From positions 806,001-870,000 of the forward strand of contig NZ_CP071868.1 in assembly GCF_017569225.1 (NCBI RefSeq): 64,000 bases of DNA, in the 5' to 3' direction. The position numbers and the translations under genes were made by a program. The notes under the pieces were generated by a model. The model worked only from the letters and a program-made list of their open reading frames with translations. It was not told the origin of the DNA and searched no databases. This document shows positions 55,804-64,000 of the stretch, in pieces. Source of the stretch: Pengzhenrongella sicca. Its GTDB lineage: Bacteria > Actinomycetota > Actinomycetes > Actinomycetales > Cellulomonadaceae. Within the stretch, counting starts at the first letter, position 1; each line of letters starts with the position of its first letter.

Positions 55804-57273
55804 TCAGGCGAGGATCGCCTCGAGGGTCGCGATCGAGCCGCGGGTGTGCAGCGACGTGAGCGTCCGCTCGTAGGCCTCCCGGAACCTGTTCTCGTCCACG
55901 ATCGAGCCGAACACGTCGCGGTTCGCGATGAACGCGTCGATGTCCGTCCGGTTGTGCCCCGCGACGGCCTGCAGGCTCTCCGCGAGGCGGTCGTCGATCT
56001 CGATCGGCGCACCCTGCTCGTCGACGCCCTCGGCATAGCGGGCCCAGCTCGCGACGATCGCGGCCGAGAGCTCGACGTCCCCGCCCGAGGCGAGGTTGTC
56101 GCGCACGACGGGCATGAGCCACTTCGGGATCCGGTCGGAACTCTCGGCGCACAGGCGGGCGACGGTGTCGGCGACGTACTCGTTGCTGAACCGGTCGATG
56201 AGCTTGTGCTTGTACGCGTCGAGGTCGACGCCGGGCAGCGGCGACAGCGTCGGCGTCCCCTCCTCGTCCATGTACCGCAGCAGGAACCGCGCGAACAGCG
56301 GGTTGCGCGCGACGTCGTGCACGGCCCGGTACCCGGCGAGGTAGCCGAAGTAGCACAGGCCCTGGTGGCTCGCGTTGAGCAGCCGCAGCTTCATCAGCTC
56401 GTACGGCGCGACGTCCTTGACCACCTGGACCCCGGCGTCCTCGTACGGCGGGCGACCGTCGGCGAACTTCTCCTCGAGGACCCACTGCGTGAAGTCCTCG
56501 CACACGACGGGCCAGCCGTCCTCGATGCCATACGTCGCGGCGACGTCGGCGCGGTCGGCGTCGGTCGTCGAGGGGGTGATCCGGTCGACCATCGAGTTCG
56601 GGAACGGCACGTGCGCCGTCATCCACGCGGCGAACTCCGGGTCCAGCGCACGGGCGTAGGCGGTGAACATGCGCTCGGCGACGTGCCCGTTCTCCTGGAT
56701 GTTGTCGCAGCTCATGACCGTGAACGGGGCGATCCCGCGGTCGCGGCGCAGCCGCAGGCCCGCGCAGACGAGCCCGAACACGGTGCTCGGCGCGGTCGGG
56801 TTCGCGAGGTCGGCGACGACGGCGGCGTTGCCCAGGTCGAACTCCCCGGTCACGTGGTGAAAGTTGTAGCCACCCTCGGTGATGGTTAGCGACACGATGC
56901 GGATCGCCGGGTCGGCGAGCCTCTCGACCGCGGCGGCCGGGTCGTCGGGCGCGAAGACGTAGTCGATGATCGAGCCGATCACGCGCACGTCCCGCGTGCC
57001 GTCGGGGTTCTTTGCGACCAGCGTGTATAGGCCGTCGGAGGCGGTGAGGACGTCGCGCATGCGCGCGTCCGAGGCCATCACCCCCATGCCGCAGATGGCC
57101 CAGTCGCTCGCTAGCCCGGAATTCATCAGGTCGTCGAGGTAGCGGGCCTGGTGCCCGCGGTGGAAGCCGCCGATCCCGAAGTGGATGATGCCGGCGGTCA
57201 GCGCCGAGCGGTCGTACCGGGGGGTGGCGACGGGTGCGGAGATCTGCCCCAGGTGGGCGTTGTCGAGCTTCAC
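55804..57273 (-). CDS. Mannitol dehydrogenase-family polyol dehydrogenase (probable D-arabinitol or mannitol dehydrogenase)
   Basis: The 489-residue protein has the long-chain polyol dehydrogenase pattern: GIIHFGIGGFHRGHQARYLDDL for NAD binding near the N-terminus, and the catalytic K-x-R-x-L-N-x-x-H in ELMKLRLLNASHQGLCYFGYLAG. It should oxidise a polyol to a ketose in the cytoplasm. The GTG at 57273 follows GAAGGAGT. Neighbouring xylulokinase suggests D-arabinitol to D-xylulose; mannitol to fructose is the alternative. Confidence 0.87.
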   Translation of the reverse strand: MKLDNAHLGQISAPVATPRYDRSALTAGIIHFGIGGFHRGHQARYLDDLMNSGLASDWAICGMGVMASDARMRDVLTASDGLYTLVAKNPDGTRDVRVIGSIIDYVFAPDDPAAAVERLADPAIRIVSLTITEGGYNFHHVTGEFDLGNAAVVADLANPTAPSTVFGLVCAGLRLRRDRGIAPFTVMSCDNIQENGHVAERMFTAYARALDPEFAAWMTAHVPFPNSMVDRITPSTTDADRADVAATYGIEDGWPVVCEDFTQWVLEEKFADGRPPYEDAGVQVVKDVAPYELMKLRLLNASHQGLCYFGYLAGYRAVHDVARNPLFARFLLRYMDEEGTPTLSPLPGVDLDAYKHKLIDRFSNEYVADTVARLCAESSDRIPKWLMPVVRDNLASGGDVELSAAIVASWARYAEGVDEQGAPIEIDDRLAESLQAVAGHNRTDIDAFIANRDVFGSIVDENRFREAYERTLTSLHTRGSIATLEAILA

Positions 57274-57335
57274 GGTGACTCCTTCGAAGTGCAGGTGGGA
57301 CGAACGGGCTAGCGGTGCGCTAGCGGGTGGCGGGG

Positions 57336-58706
57336 CTAGCGGGTGCCGTGGCTCAGGTCGGCGAGCGCGGCGTCGTCGACGACGTCGGTGGCGGGGACGC
57401 CGTCGAACCCGGGCTGGGTGCCGCGCAGGACGGCGGACATGACCGCCGCGACGAGGTACAGCGCGGCGAACAGGAGGACGAGGCCGCGCGCGCCGAGGCC
57501 GTCGTACAGCAGCGCGACGAGCAGCGGGCCGGCGAAGACGGCCGCGCCGATGCCGAGGTTGTAGGAGCTCATCGCGGCCCCAGGCTGGTTCGGGGCGAGC
57601 GAGACGGCGATTGCCGACAGCGGCACGAAGCCGGCCAGGCCGATCCCGAACACGGCGCCGACGCCGAGGGTGAGCGGGTACGCCAGGGCCCACCCGTGGG
57701 TGATCGCGTACTCCGGCACCACGTACAGGCCGAGCATCGACACCGAGCAGAGCACCGCGCCGAACCAGATCACGGTCCGGCTCCAGCCGAGGCGGTCGCC
57801 GAGCCAGCCGAAGAAGAGGTTGAACGGGATGTTCACGGCGTAGATGACGGTGGTGAGGATGAGGAACCGGCCGATGGACCAGTGGAAGTGGTCGACGAAC
57901 AGGGCGGGGAAGAAGATCGCCATGCCGTAGGTCGGCACCGAGTTGATGGTGCGGGTGAGCATCACCAGCGCCACCTTGGGGTTCGTGGCGAGCAGCTTGA
58001 GGCCGTAGGTGAGGACCTCGAACGTCTTGTCGGTGTTCTGGACCAGCGGGGCGCGGCCCGTCTTCTCCTTCACCCCGATCAGCGCGATGAGGGCGCCGAC
58101 GCAGATCAGGCCGAGCGAGACCCACAGGGTCTGGTACATCGTCATCGAGAACACGTCGAGCGTGGTCGTCGCGACCAGCGCGCCGAGGGTCGGCAGTCCC
58201 GTCGTGAAGGCGACGTAGAACCAGCCGATCGCGCTGGCCATCCGCTTGGCGTTGGCGGTCGCGGTGATCCAGACCAGGAAGCCGTAGGCGAAGAAGGGGT
58301 AGCCGAAGCCGCGCAGCCCGTAGGTCACGAACACGAGCGCGACGTTGTCCACCGTCAGAGCGACCACGAGGAAGATCACGTCGAACGACGCCCAGATGAT
58401 CGCGCCGATCATCATGACCCGGCGCGGCCCCCAGAGGTCGGACAGGGCCGCCGACGAAAAGGCCGCGATCGCGACGGCGACGCCGTAGACCGTCACGAGC
58501 GAGCCGACGAGCGGGATCGAGTAGCCGTGGTCCTGCTGGAGGAACGGCGCCAGGATGTTCGTCTCGACGCCGTCGCCGATCATGAACAGGCACAGCCCGA
58601 CGAAACCCCAGATGAGTGGGCGGGGTAGGCCGAGCCGGTCGAGGATGCCCTCGGCGGCGAGCCGCTCGGGGCGGGGGGCCTGCTGGGGAACTGCGAGCGC
58701 TGCCAT
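57336..58706 (-). CDS. MFS polyol transporter (RbtT/DalT/CsbX-like)
   Basis: The 456-residue protein has 12 predicted helices and resembles the polyol porter group of MFS (LIWGFVGLCLFMIGDGVETNI in helix 1, YGLRGFGYPFFAYGFLVW in helix 4). The ATG at 58706 is chosen because it sits 6 bases after an AAGGAC element; longer frames upstream are arginine-rich noise. It is the first gene of the minus-strand pair with the dehydrogenase and diverges from the DeoR gene. Confidence 0.83.
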   Translation of the reverse strand: MAALAVPQQAPRPERLAAEGILDRLGLPRPLIWGFVGLCLFMIGDGVETNILAPFLQQDHGYSIPLVGSLVTVYGVAVAIAAFSSAALSDLWGPRRVMMIGAIIWASFDVIFLVVALTVDNVALVFVTYGLRGFGYPFFAYGFLVWITATANAKRMASAIGWFYVAFTTGLPTLGALVATTTLDVFSMTMYQTLWVSLGLICVGALIALIGVKEKTGRAPLVQNTDKTFEVLTYGLKLLATNPKVALVMLTRTINSVPTYGMAIFFPALFVDHFHWSIGRFLILTTVIYAVNIPFNLFFGWLGDRLGWSRTVIWFGAVLCSVSMLGLYVVPEYAITHGWALAYPLTLGVGAVFGIGLAGFVPLSAIAVSLAPNQPGAAMSSYNLGIGAAVFAGPLLVALLYDGLGARGLVLLFAALYLVAAVMSAVLRGTQPGFDGVPATDVVDDAALADLSHGTR

Positions 58707-58777
58707 GTCGCGTCCTTGCGATGGTCCGTCAGATCGGGGCCGTCCGTGCGTGGCCCGTGATCTCGGTCTCAACAAAA

Positions 58778-58807
58778 CTAACACCAAACTTCGCAGTTCT
58801 AACACCA
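58778..58807. promoter_or_regulatory. Direct repeats in the polyol-DeoR intergenic region
   Basis: CTAACACCA occurs at 58778-58786 and 58799-58807, exactly 21 bases apart (two helical turns). The region is AT-rich compared with its surroundings. DeoR-type regulators often bind direct repeats, so this is a likely operator for both divergent units. Confidence 0.6.
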
Positions 58808-58855
58808 TGCGTGAGAGGTGTGAGAGGAGAAGGCGCGTGAGATATCATCTGCGCT

Positions 58856-59728
58856 GTGAAGTATGAGAAAGACGATGAGGTCCAGACCGCGCCCGCTGTG
58901 CCCGCCGCGCCCGCTGTGCTACCCGCGCCCGCTGTGCTCGCCGCGCTTGACGGGTTGACGCCCGAGGCGCGCCGCGCCGAGCTCACGCGGTACGTCGCCG
59001 AGCGCACGACCGCGAAGGTCGAGGAGCTGGCCGAGCGCTTCCAGGTGAGCGCCATGACCGTGCATCGTGACCTCGACGTGCTGGCGCGTGCCGGCCTCGT
59101 CGAGCGGATCCGGGGCGGGGCCCGCGCGATCCCTCGCCACCTGTCCGAGCGCGACGTTCGCCTGCGGACCGGCACCAGGTCCGCCCAGAAGGAGGCGCTC
59201 GCGCTCGCGGCGTCGGCCCTGGCGCGCGACGGCGACATCGTCGCCTTCGACGACTCCACGACGGTCGCCGCGATGTGCCCCCACATCGCCGTCCGCCGGC
59301 CCTCCGCGGTGATCACGCACTCGCTCGGCGTCATGCACCGGCTCAGCCGCGACCACCCGGACATCACGCTCGTCGGCCTCGGCGGGCAGTACTACCCCGA
59401 GACGGACTCGTTCCTGGGCGCCGTCGTCGTCGACCAGATCACGCGCGTCTTCGCCGACGTCGCCTTCCTCTCCACGACGTCGCTGCGCAACAACGCGCTC
59501 TACCACCCGGACGCGGAGGCCGCGCTGACGAAGCGGGCCCTCGTCATGATGGCCGAGCGCAAGGTCCTGCTGGTCGACTCCTCGAAGTTCGAGGTGAAGA
59601 ACGGCCTCTATCTCGTCGTCGACCTTGCGGCGTTCGACGACGTCGTCGTCGAGGCGACCCTCCCGGCCGAGCACCGAGCCCAGCTCGAGCGCCTCGACCT
59701 CACCGTCCACTACGTCCCCGCGACGTAG
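58856..59728 (+). CDS. DeoR-family regulator of polyol catabolism
   Basis: The 290-residue protein has a DeoR HTH (TAKVEELAERFQVSAMTVHRDLDVLARAGLVERIRGGAR read in order) and a C-terminal sugar-phosphate-sensing domain (VAFDDSTTVAAMCPHIA, then VLLVDSSKFEVKNGL). The GTG at 58856 gives an N-terminal tail with APAV(P/L) hexapeptide repeats; a later start is possible. It lies between the divergent polyol transporter and the xylulokinase that follows after 22 bases. Confidence 0.85.
   Translation: MKYEKDDEVQTAPAVPAAPAVLPAPAVLAALDGLTPEARRAELTRYVAERTTAKVEELAERFQVSAMTVHRDLDVLARAGLVERIRGGARAIPRHLSERDVRLRTGTRSAQKEALALAASALARDGDIVAFDDSTTVAAMCPHIAVRRPSAVITHSLGVMHRLSRDHPDITLVGLGGQYYPETDSFLGAVVVDQITRVFADVAFLSTTSLRNNALYHPDAEAALTKRALVMMAERKVLLVDSSKFEVKNGLYLVVDLAAFDDVVVEATLPAEHRAQLERLDLTVHYVPAT
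58889..58942 (+). repeat. Three 18-bp tandem repeats at the DeoR N-terminus
   Basis: The unit GCGCCCGCTGTGCCCGCC is repeated with few changes at 58889, 58907 and 58925, encoding the hexapeptides APAVPA, APAVLP and APAVLA. Confidence 0.85.
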
Positions 59729-59750
59729 CCGAACCCACCAGGAGCCAACG

Positions 59751-61139
59751 ATGTCCCCTCAGTACGTGCTTGGAATCGACTCGTCCACCCAGTCCTGCAA
59801 GTCGGTGCTCGTCGACGCCGAGACCGGACAGATCCGCGACCTGCGCAGAGCGCCGCACCCGGGCGGCACCCAGGTCGCGCCGCAGGCCTGGCGCAGCGCG
59901 CTGACCGACTCGTGCGACGACCTCATGCCCCAGGTTGCCGCCGTGGCCGTGGCCGGGCAGCAGCACGGCATGGTGGCGCTCGACGCGGACGGCGCGGTCG
60001 TGCGCCCGGCGATGCTGTGGAACGACACATCGTCGGCCCCGCAGGCGCTCGACCTGATCGAGGAGCTGGGCGGGCCGCAGCGCTGCGCCGACACGGTCGG
60101 GAGCGTCATGGTCGCCTCGCTCACCGCTTCGAAGCTGCGCTGGCTGCGTGACAACGAGCCCGAGAACGCGGCCCGGACGTCGCACGTCCTGCTGCCGCAC
60201 GACTACCTGACCTGGCACCTCGGCGGCTGCAAGGAGATGACCACCGACCACGGCGACGCGTCGGGCACCGGCTACTACTCGACGTCGGACCGGGCGTTCC
60301 TGCCGGGCCTCGCGGGGCGCGCGCTGGGGCACGCCGTCGGCCTGCCGCGGATCGCCGGCCCGCGCGAGATCGTGGGGGAGACCGTGCACGGCGCGCCCAT
60401 CGCGCCCGGCACCGGCGACAACATGGCGGCCGCGCTCGGGCTCGGGCTGCGCCCGGGCGACGTGTGCCTGTCGATCGGGACGTCCGGCGTCGCGTCGGCC
60501 GTCGCCGAGCGCAGCGTGCATGACGGCTCGGGGATGGTCACCGGATTCGCGGACGCGACCGGCCGCTATCTCCCGCTGGCCTGCACGCTCAACGGTGCCC
60601 GCGTGCTCGAGCTCGGGGCGCGCCTGCTCGGCGTGGACCACGAGGAGTTCGGCCGGCTCGCGCTGTCCGCCGAGCCCGGCGCCCACGGGGTCTGCGTGCT
60701 GCCCTACCTCGACGGCGAGCGCACGCCGAACCGGCCCAACGCGAACGGCGTCATGCGCGGGCTGACGACGGCGACGAGCCGCGAGGACCTGGCGCGCGGC
60801 CTCGTCGAGGGGCTGCTGTGCTCAATGAAGGACGCCGTCCTCGCGCTCGAGGCCGCGACGGGCGTGCCCACGCGCCGCATCCTGCTCATCGGCGGCGGCG
60901 CTCAGTCGGCGGCGGTCCGGCAGATCGCGCCCCAGGTGTTCGGGGTCGGCGTGGACGTTCCCGAGGCCGGCGAGTACGTCGCGCTTGGCGCCGCGCGCCA
61001 GGCGGTCTGGGCCCTCAGCGGCGACGTCAACCCGCCCGAGTGGAAGGGCGCGGCGTTCACCACCTTTGACAGCACGCCCGAGCCGCAGATCTACGAGCGC
61101 TACGCCGAGCTGCGCGACCAGACCGAGCCCTGGGCTTGA
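59751..61139 (+). CDS. xylB: Xylulokinase (FGGY family)
   Basis: The 462-residue FGGY kinase phosphorylates D-xylulose to xylulose-5-phosphate. It has the N-terminal phosphate loop GIDSSTQSCKSVLVD, the xylulokinase-type substrate signature AVAGQQHGMVALD, the ATP region LSIGTSGVASAV and the C-terminal LIGGGAQSAAVRQI. The ATG at 59751 follows AGGAG. It completes the polyol pathway: transporter, dehydrogenase, DeoR, kinase. The product enters the pentose phosphate route. Confidence 0.88.
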   Translation: MSPQYVLGIDSSTQSCKSVLVDAETGQIRDLRRAPHPGGTQVAPQAWRSALTDSCDDLMPQVAAVAVAGQQHGMVALDADGAVVRPAMLWNDTSSAPQALDLIEELGGPQRCADTVGSVMVASLTASKLRWLRDNEPENAARTSHVLLPHDYLTWHLGGCKEMTTDHGDASGTGYYSTSDRAFLPGLAGRALGHAVGLPRIAGPREIVGETVHGAPIAPGTGDNMAAALGLGLRPGDVCLSIGTSGVASAVAERSVHDGSGMVTGFADATGRYLPLACTLNGARVLELGARLLGVDHEEFGRLALSAEPGAHGVCVLPYLDGERTPNRPNANGVMRGLTTATSREDLARGLVEGLLCSMKDAVLALEAATGVPTRRILLIGGGAQSAAVRQIAPQVFGVGVDVPEAGEYVALGAARQAVWALSGDVNPPEWKGAAFTTFDSTPEPQIYERYAELRDQTEPWA

Positions 61140-61355
61140 CGCGCCGTTCGAACTGCTCACAAACGTGGACGACTGCCCGATGAGTCAGGCAGATCGTCAG
61201 GTGGCCGCATCGTGGGCTACTTTGCGGCGAACGTGCGCGACAATTGCCCCGACGACCGACGAAGCGGACGGCGGTCCGGTGCCTGGGTTCGACGGCATCC
61301 GCGACCACTAGCAGTCCCGCGCTCATCCATTGGCGCACTGACGTGAGGATCTGCG

Positions 61356-62585
61356 ATGAGCCCGGCGCCCGTGATCAGGCAGCGTCTAGCGCGGGCGACC
61401 GGGCGCCTGACGGGTGCGGTCAGGGCGTCCACGCGGCTGAGCGTGCCGACGTCGGTGCTGCTCATCGCCGCGCTGCTCGCGGTGGCGAGCTGGGTCACGC
61501 GGCTGTCGGGCGGGGCTCCGACCGCGTACGTGCACGCGTTCTACCTGCCGATCATCTACGCCGCGAGCCGGTTCCACTGGCGTGTCGCCCTGCCGACCGC
61601 CGTCGTCGCCGGCTTGCTGGCCGGTCCGCTGATGCCGCTGAACACGACGGGTGGCGCCCAGCAGAGCGCGACGGAGTGGCTCGTGCGGCTCCTTGCGTTC
61701 GTGATGATCGGTTGCCTCGTCGCGGCGTTGAGCAAGGGCTCGAACCGATCGTTCACGGCGATGGTCACGGACGCGCGGCAAGCGCACCTCCTGCGGCTCG
61801 CGCTGGCGCAGGGGCAGCTCGTGCCCTACTACCAGCCGATCATCGATCTGCGCACGGAGCACGTGGTCGGGTTCGAGGCGTTGAGCCGTTGGCAACACCC
61901 GGTCCGCGGGATCGTCCCGCCGGCCGACTTCATCCCCCTCGCCGAACGGACCGGCATCGACGTCGCGATCGGGATCCACATGGTGGCGGCGGCGGCGAGG
62001 CAGACCGCGACCTGGCATGCGGCCGGAACGCGCGACCTGGTGATCGCGGTCAACATCTCGGCGAACCACGTCTGCCAGCAGGGCTTCATCGGGCACATCA
62101 CGCAGGCGCTGGATCGCTCCGGCCTGCGCCCGGAAAACCTCTGCATCGAGATCACCGAGACCGCGATCATCCACGACCGGCGCACCGCGCTCGCGAACAT
62201 CACGCACCTGCACGATCTCGGCGTGCTGATCTCGCTGGACGACTTCGGCACCGGCCAGTCGACCCTCGCATACCTGCAGGAGTTCCCGATCGACATCGTG
62301 AAGATCGACCAGTCGTTCGTCAGCCGCGTCGACATCGACCCGAAGTGCGCGGCGCTCGTCCTTGCGATCATCCAGATGGCGCACGCGCTCGGCGCGACCA
62401 CGGTCGGCGAGGGCATCGAGCGGGCGTCGCAGCTGCAGGCGCTCGTCGCGCTGGGCTGCCACCAGGGCCAGGGCTACTTCCTGGGGCGCCCGGCCGCGCC
62501 CCTGGCCCCGGACGCCCCGGAGCTGCGGCCGCTCGTCGAGCCGCTCGCCGCCGCGACATCTCACCCAGACCGATCGCTCACGTAA
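61356..62585 (+). CDS. Membrane-bound EAL c-di-GMP phosphodiesterase
   Basis: The 409-residue protein has about four membrane helices in the first 130 residues (VLLIAALLAVASWVTRL onward) and a C-terminal EAL domain with Glu174 in FEALSRW, NISANHV, EITETAI, DDFGTGQST and EGIE. The key metal and catalytic residues are present, so it probably hydrolyses c-di-GMP. No GGDEF domain is attached. The 216-base stretch before it (61140-61355) shows no gene or clear signal. The next gene is a chemoreceptor. Confidence 0.87.
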   Translation: MSPAPVIRQRLARATGRLTGAVRASTRLSVPTSVLLIAALLAVASWVTRLSGGAPTAYVHAFYLPIIYAASRFHWRVALPTAVVAGLLAGPLMPLNTTGGAQQSATEWLVRLLAFVMIGCLVAALSKGSNRSFTAMVTDARQAHLLRLALAQGQLVPYYQPIIDLRTEHVVGFEALSRWQHPVRGIVPPADFIPLAERTGIDVAIGIHMVAAAARQTATWHAAGTRDLVIAVNISANHVCQQGFIGHITQALDRSGLRPENLCIEITETAIIHDRRTALANITHLHDLGVLISLDDFGTGQSTLAYLQEFPIDIVKIDQSFVSRVDIDPKCAALVLAIIQMAHALGATTVGEGIERASQLQALVALGCHQGQGYFLGRPAAPLAPDAPELRPLVEPLAAATSHPDRSLT

Positions 62586-62815
62586 CTGGACGCTTGTCCG
62601 ATTGGGGGCTGAGAACGCCGACGCGCACGCTCGTGCGCGGTGCGGCGGGCGGAAGCACGGGTCGACCTCCGCACGCGCGGGGAGTTTCGACGGGCCGGGC
62701 CGGACGCGTTGTTGGGCAGCTCACTGGTGAGCCGCACCCCGCCCTGGATGACCCCTGGCACGACTGCGCCCGCGCATCGCTGGCGGCGCCGCCGCCCCCG
62801 ATCGACAAGGACCCG

Positions 62816-64000
62816 ATGAACGCTCAGCCGCCGCCCGCCAGCAGCACCCTCCCCCCGCGCAGGCGGGGCCCCGCGCGCTGGATCGGCGACCGATCCATTC
62901 GCACGAAGATCCTCGCGCTGATCTGCCTGCTCGCGGTCGTCGCGATCTCAACAGGCGTGCTCTCGGTGCTCTCGATGGGACGGATCGTCGCGACGACCGA
63001 CCGGCTCGTGACCATTGAGCGCGAGGTCAGTTACACCCGCGGTGAACTCAACGCCGGTCAGCTCAATGCGCGGAACCTGGTCGCCCAGCTCGCGGCGGTT
63101 CAGTCCGAGGCAGACGAAGCGCCCTGGCTCGTGAAGCAGACCGCGAACGACGCGGCGATGCAAGAGCTGGCCGCCACGTTCACCGCCTCGGAGGGTGTGA
63201 CGCTGCCGAGCTGGGCGGCCTTCGAGACCGACTACGCCGCGTGGCGCGCCTTCCGCGACGCCGAGCTCGTCCCGGCGGCGATCGCTGACGTGCCCGGCGC
63301 CTACGACGTTCTGCTCGAGGACGAGAGCCTGCCCCTCGTCGCGACCTACGTCGCCGACCTGGTGGCGCTTGACACCGAGATCACCGCGGTCGCGAGCGGT
63401 CTGGCGTCGGATGCCGACGCAGATGCCGCCTCGGCGATCCGCGTGCTGATCGGCTCGCTGTCGCTCGCCCTCGTCGCGGTCCTCGGCCTCGCTGTCGTGG
63501 TCGCCAACGCGATCCGCCGGGGGCTCAGCCGGGTGGAGACCTCGCTCTCCGCGATGGCCTGCGGCGACCTGACGGTGGCCGCGCACGTCGTCGGCAGGGA
63601 CGAGATCGGCCAGATCGCCGCCGCGCTGGCGACGACGCAGGCGTCGCTGCGCGTGACGCTGGCTGGGGTGGGCGAGACGGCCCAGACCGTCGCGGCCGCC
63701 GCCGAGGAGCTGTCGGCGGCGAACGCTCAGGTCGCCTCGGGCTCGGAGGAGACCAGTGCGCAGGCCGGCGTCGTGGCCGCCGCCTCCGAGCAGGTATCGC
63801 GCAACGTCCAGACCGTCGCCGCGGGCGCCGAGCAGATGGGCGCCTCGATCCGCGAGATCGCCCAGAACGCGAACCAGGCCGCCAAGGTCGCGGGCACCGC
63901 TATCGGGGTCGTCGCGTCAACCAACGAGACGGTGGCACGGCTCGGCGTCAGCAGCCAGGAGATCGGAGCCGTCGTCAAGCAGATCACCTCGATCGCCGAG
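62816..64000 (+). CDS. Methyl-accepting chemotaxis protein, 3' end beyond the window
   Basis: The visible 395 codons give an N-terminal membrane helix (about residues 32-54), a periplasmic helical sensor region (about 55-205), a second helix (about 208-230; VLIGSLSLALVAVLGLAVVV), a HAMP domain and the start of the cytoplasmic signalling coiled coil (AAAAEELSAANAQVASGSEETSAQ in parts, ending EIGAVVKQITSIAE). The conserved hairpin tip would follow just after the window. The ATG at 62816 is the only good start. It suggests chemotaxis and motility in this organism; ligand unknown. Confidence 0.88.
   Translation, partial: MNAQPPPASSTLPPRRRGPARWIGDRSIRTKILALICLLAVVAISTGVLSVLSMGRIVATTDRLVTIEREVSYTRGELNAGQLNARNLVAQLAAVQSEADEAPWLVKQTANDAAMQELAATFTASEGVTLPSWAAFETDYAAWRAFRDAELVPAAIADVPGAYDVLLEDESLPLVATYVADLVALDTEITAVASGLASDADADAASAIRVLIGSLSLALVAVLGLAVVVANAIRRGLSRVETSLSAMACGDLTVAAHVVGRDEIGQIAAALATTQASLRVTLAGVGETAQTVAAAAEELSAANAQVASGSEETSAQAGVVAAASEQVSRNVQTVAAGAEQMGASIREIAQNANQAAKVAGTAIGVVASTNETVARLGVSSQEIGAVVKQITSIAE

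Noticed and set aside
62586-62815. A small gene between the EAL and chemoreceptor genes
   Set aside because: Only arginine-rich short frames without a start signal are present; treated as intergenic.

Overview
This is a 64 kb chromosomal segment of a high-GC Gram-positive bacterium. Gene style (many GTG starts, four-base ATGA/GTGA overlaps, F420-type LLM and deazaflavin oxidoreductases, a DUF222-HNH protein behind an actinobacterial SOS box, plant-polysaccharide hydrolases) points to an actinobacterium, probably a Cellulomonas-like member of the Micrococcales; that placement is inference. No rRNA, tRNA, CRISPR array, insertion sequence or prophage was recognised.

Layout. 1-4.7 kb: carboxylate module (fused CoA-transferase, OFA-type MFS carrier, acyl-CoA ligase). 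4.7-5.25 kb: a decayed membrane-protein gene whose damage includes a short internal inversion. 5.3-13.9 kb: L-rhamnose operon (mutarotase, MHS transporter, GH105 unsaturated rhamnogalacturonyl hydrolase, FAH-family hydrolase, rhamnose isomerase, rhamnulokinase, class II aldolase), closed by a strong hairpin and followed by a LacI regulator; a perfect 14-bp palindrome sits at the operon promoter. 13.9-16 kb: small housekeeping or accessory genes. 16.3-21.8 kb: translationally coupled signalling operon: soluble hybrid histidine kinase with a recently duplicated PAS domain, single-domain response regulator, REC-PAS-GGDEF-EAL protein. 21.8-25.8 kb: LLM oxidoreductase, HxlR and RpiR regulators, and a PASTA-domain membrane protein coupled to an unknown gene. 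25.9-34.4 kb: oligosaccharide (probably xylo-oligosaccharide) utilisation locus: LacI, ABC importer, GH3, GH43.

34.4-47.8 kb: a series of regulator and target pairs: MarR with a DHA2 exporter, a membrane-anchored metzincin-like protease, ATP-dependent DNA ligase, TetR divergent from ohr, a three-gene diiron-oxidase/CDGSH/SRPBCC operon, GT2, an RpoD-like sigma factor, SOS-controlled DUF222-HNH, and HxlR divergent from an NAD(P)-binding protein. 47.8-52.7 kb: compact five-gene minus-strand operon (SDR, TetR, SCP2-like, class III aminotransferase, MFS) behind a 28-bp palindrome; its pathway is not recognised. 53-55.7 kb: Bcr/CflA exporter with MarR, then ArsR plus an AHSA1/SRPBCC protein. 55.8-61.1 kb: polyol (probably D-arabinitol) catabolism: mannitol-dehydrogenase family enzyme, polyol MFS, DeoR, xylulokinase. 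61.4-64 kb: membrane EAL protein and a chemoreceptor that runs off the window end.

Two themes recur. Most regulators sit beside visible palindromes or direct repeats. Several unrelated genes carry in-frame short tandem repeats of 18 or 15 bp in linkers or N-terminal tails.
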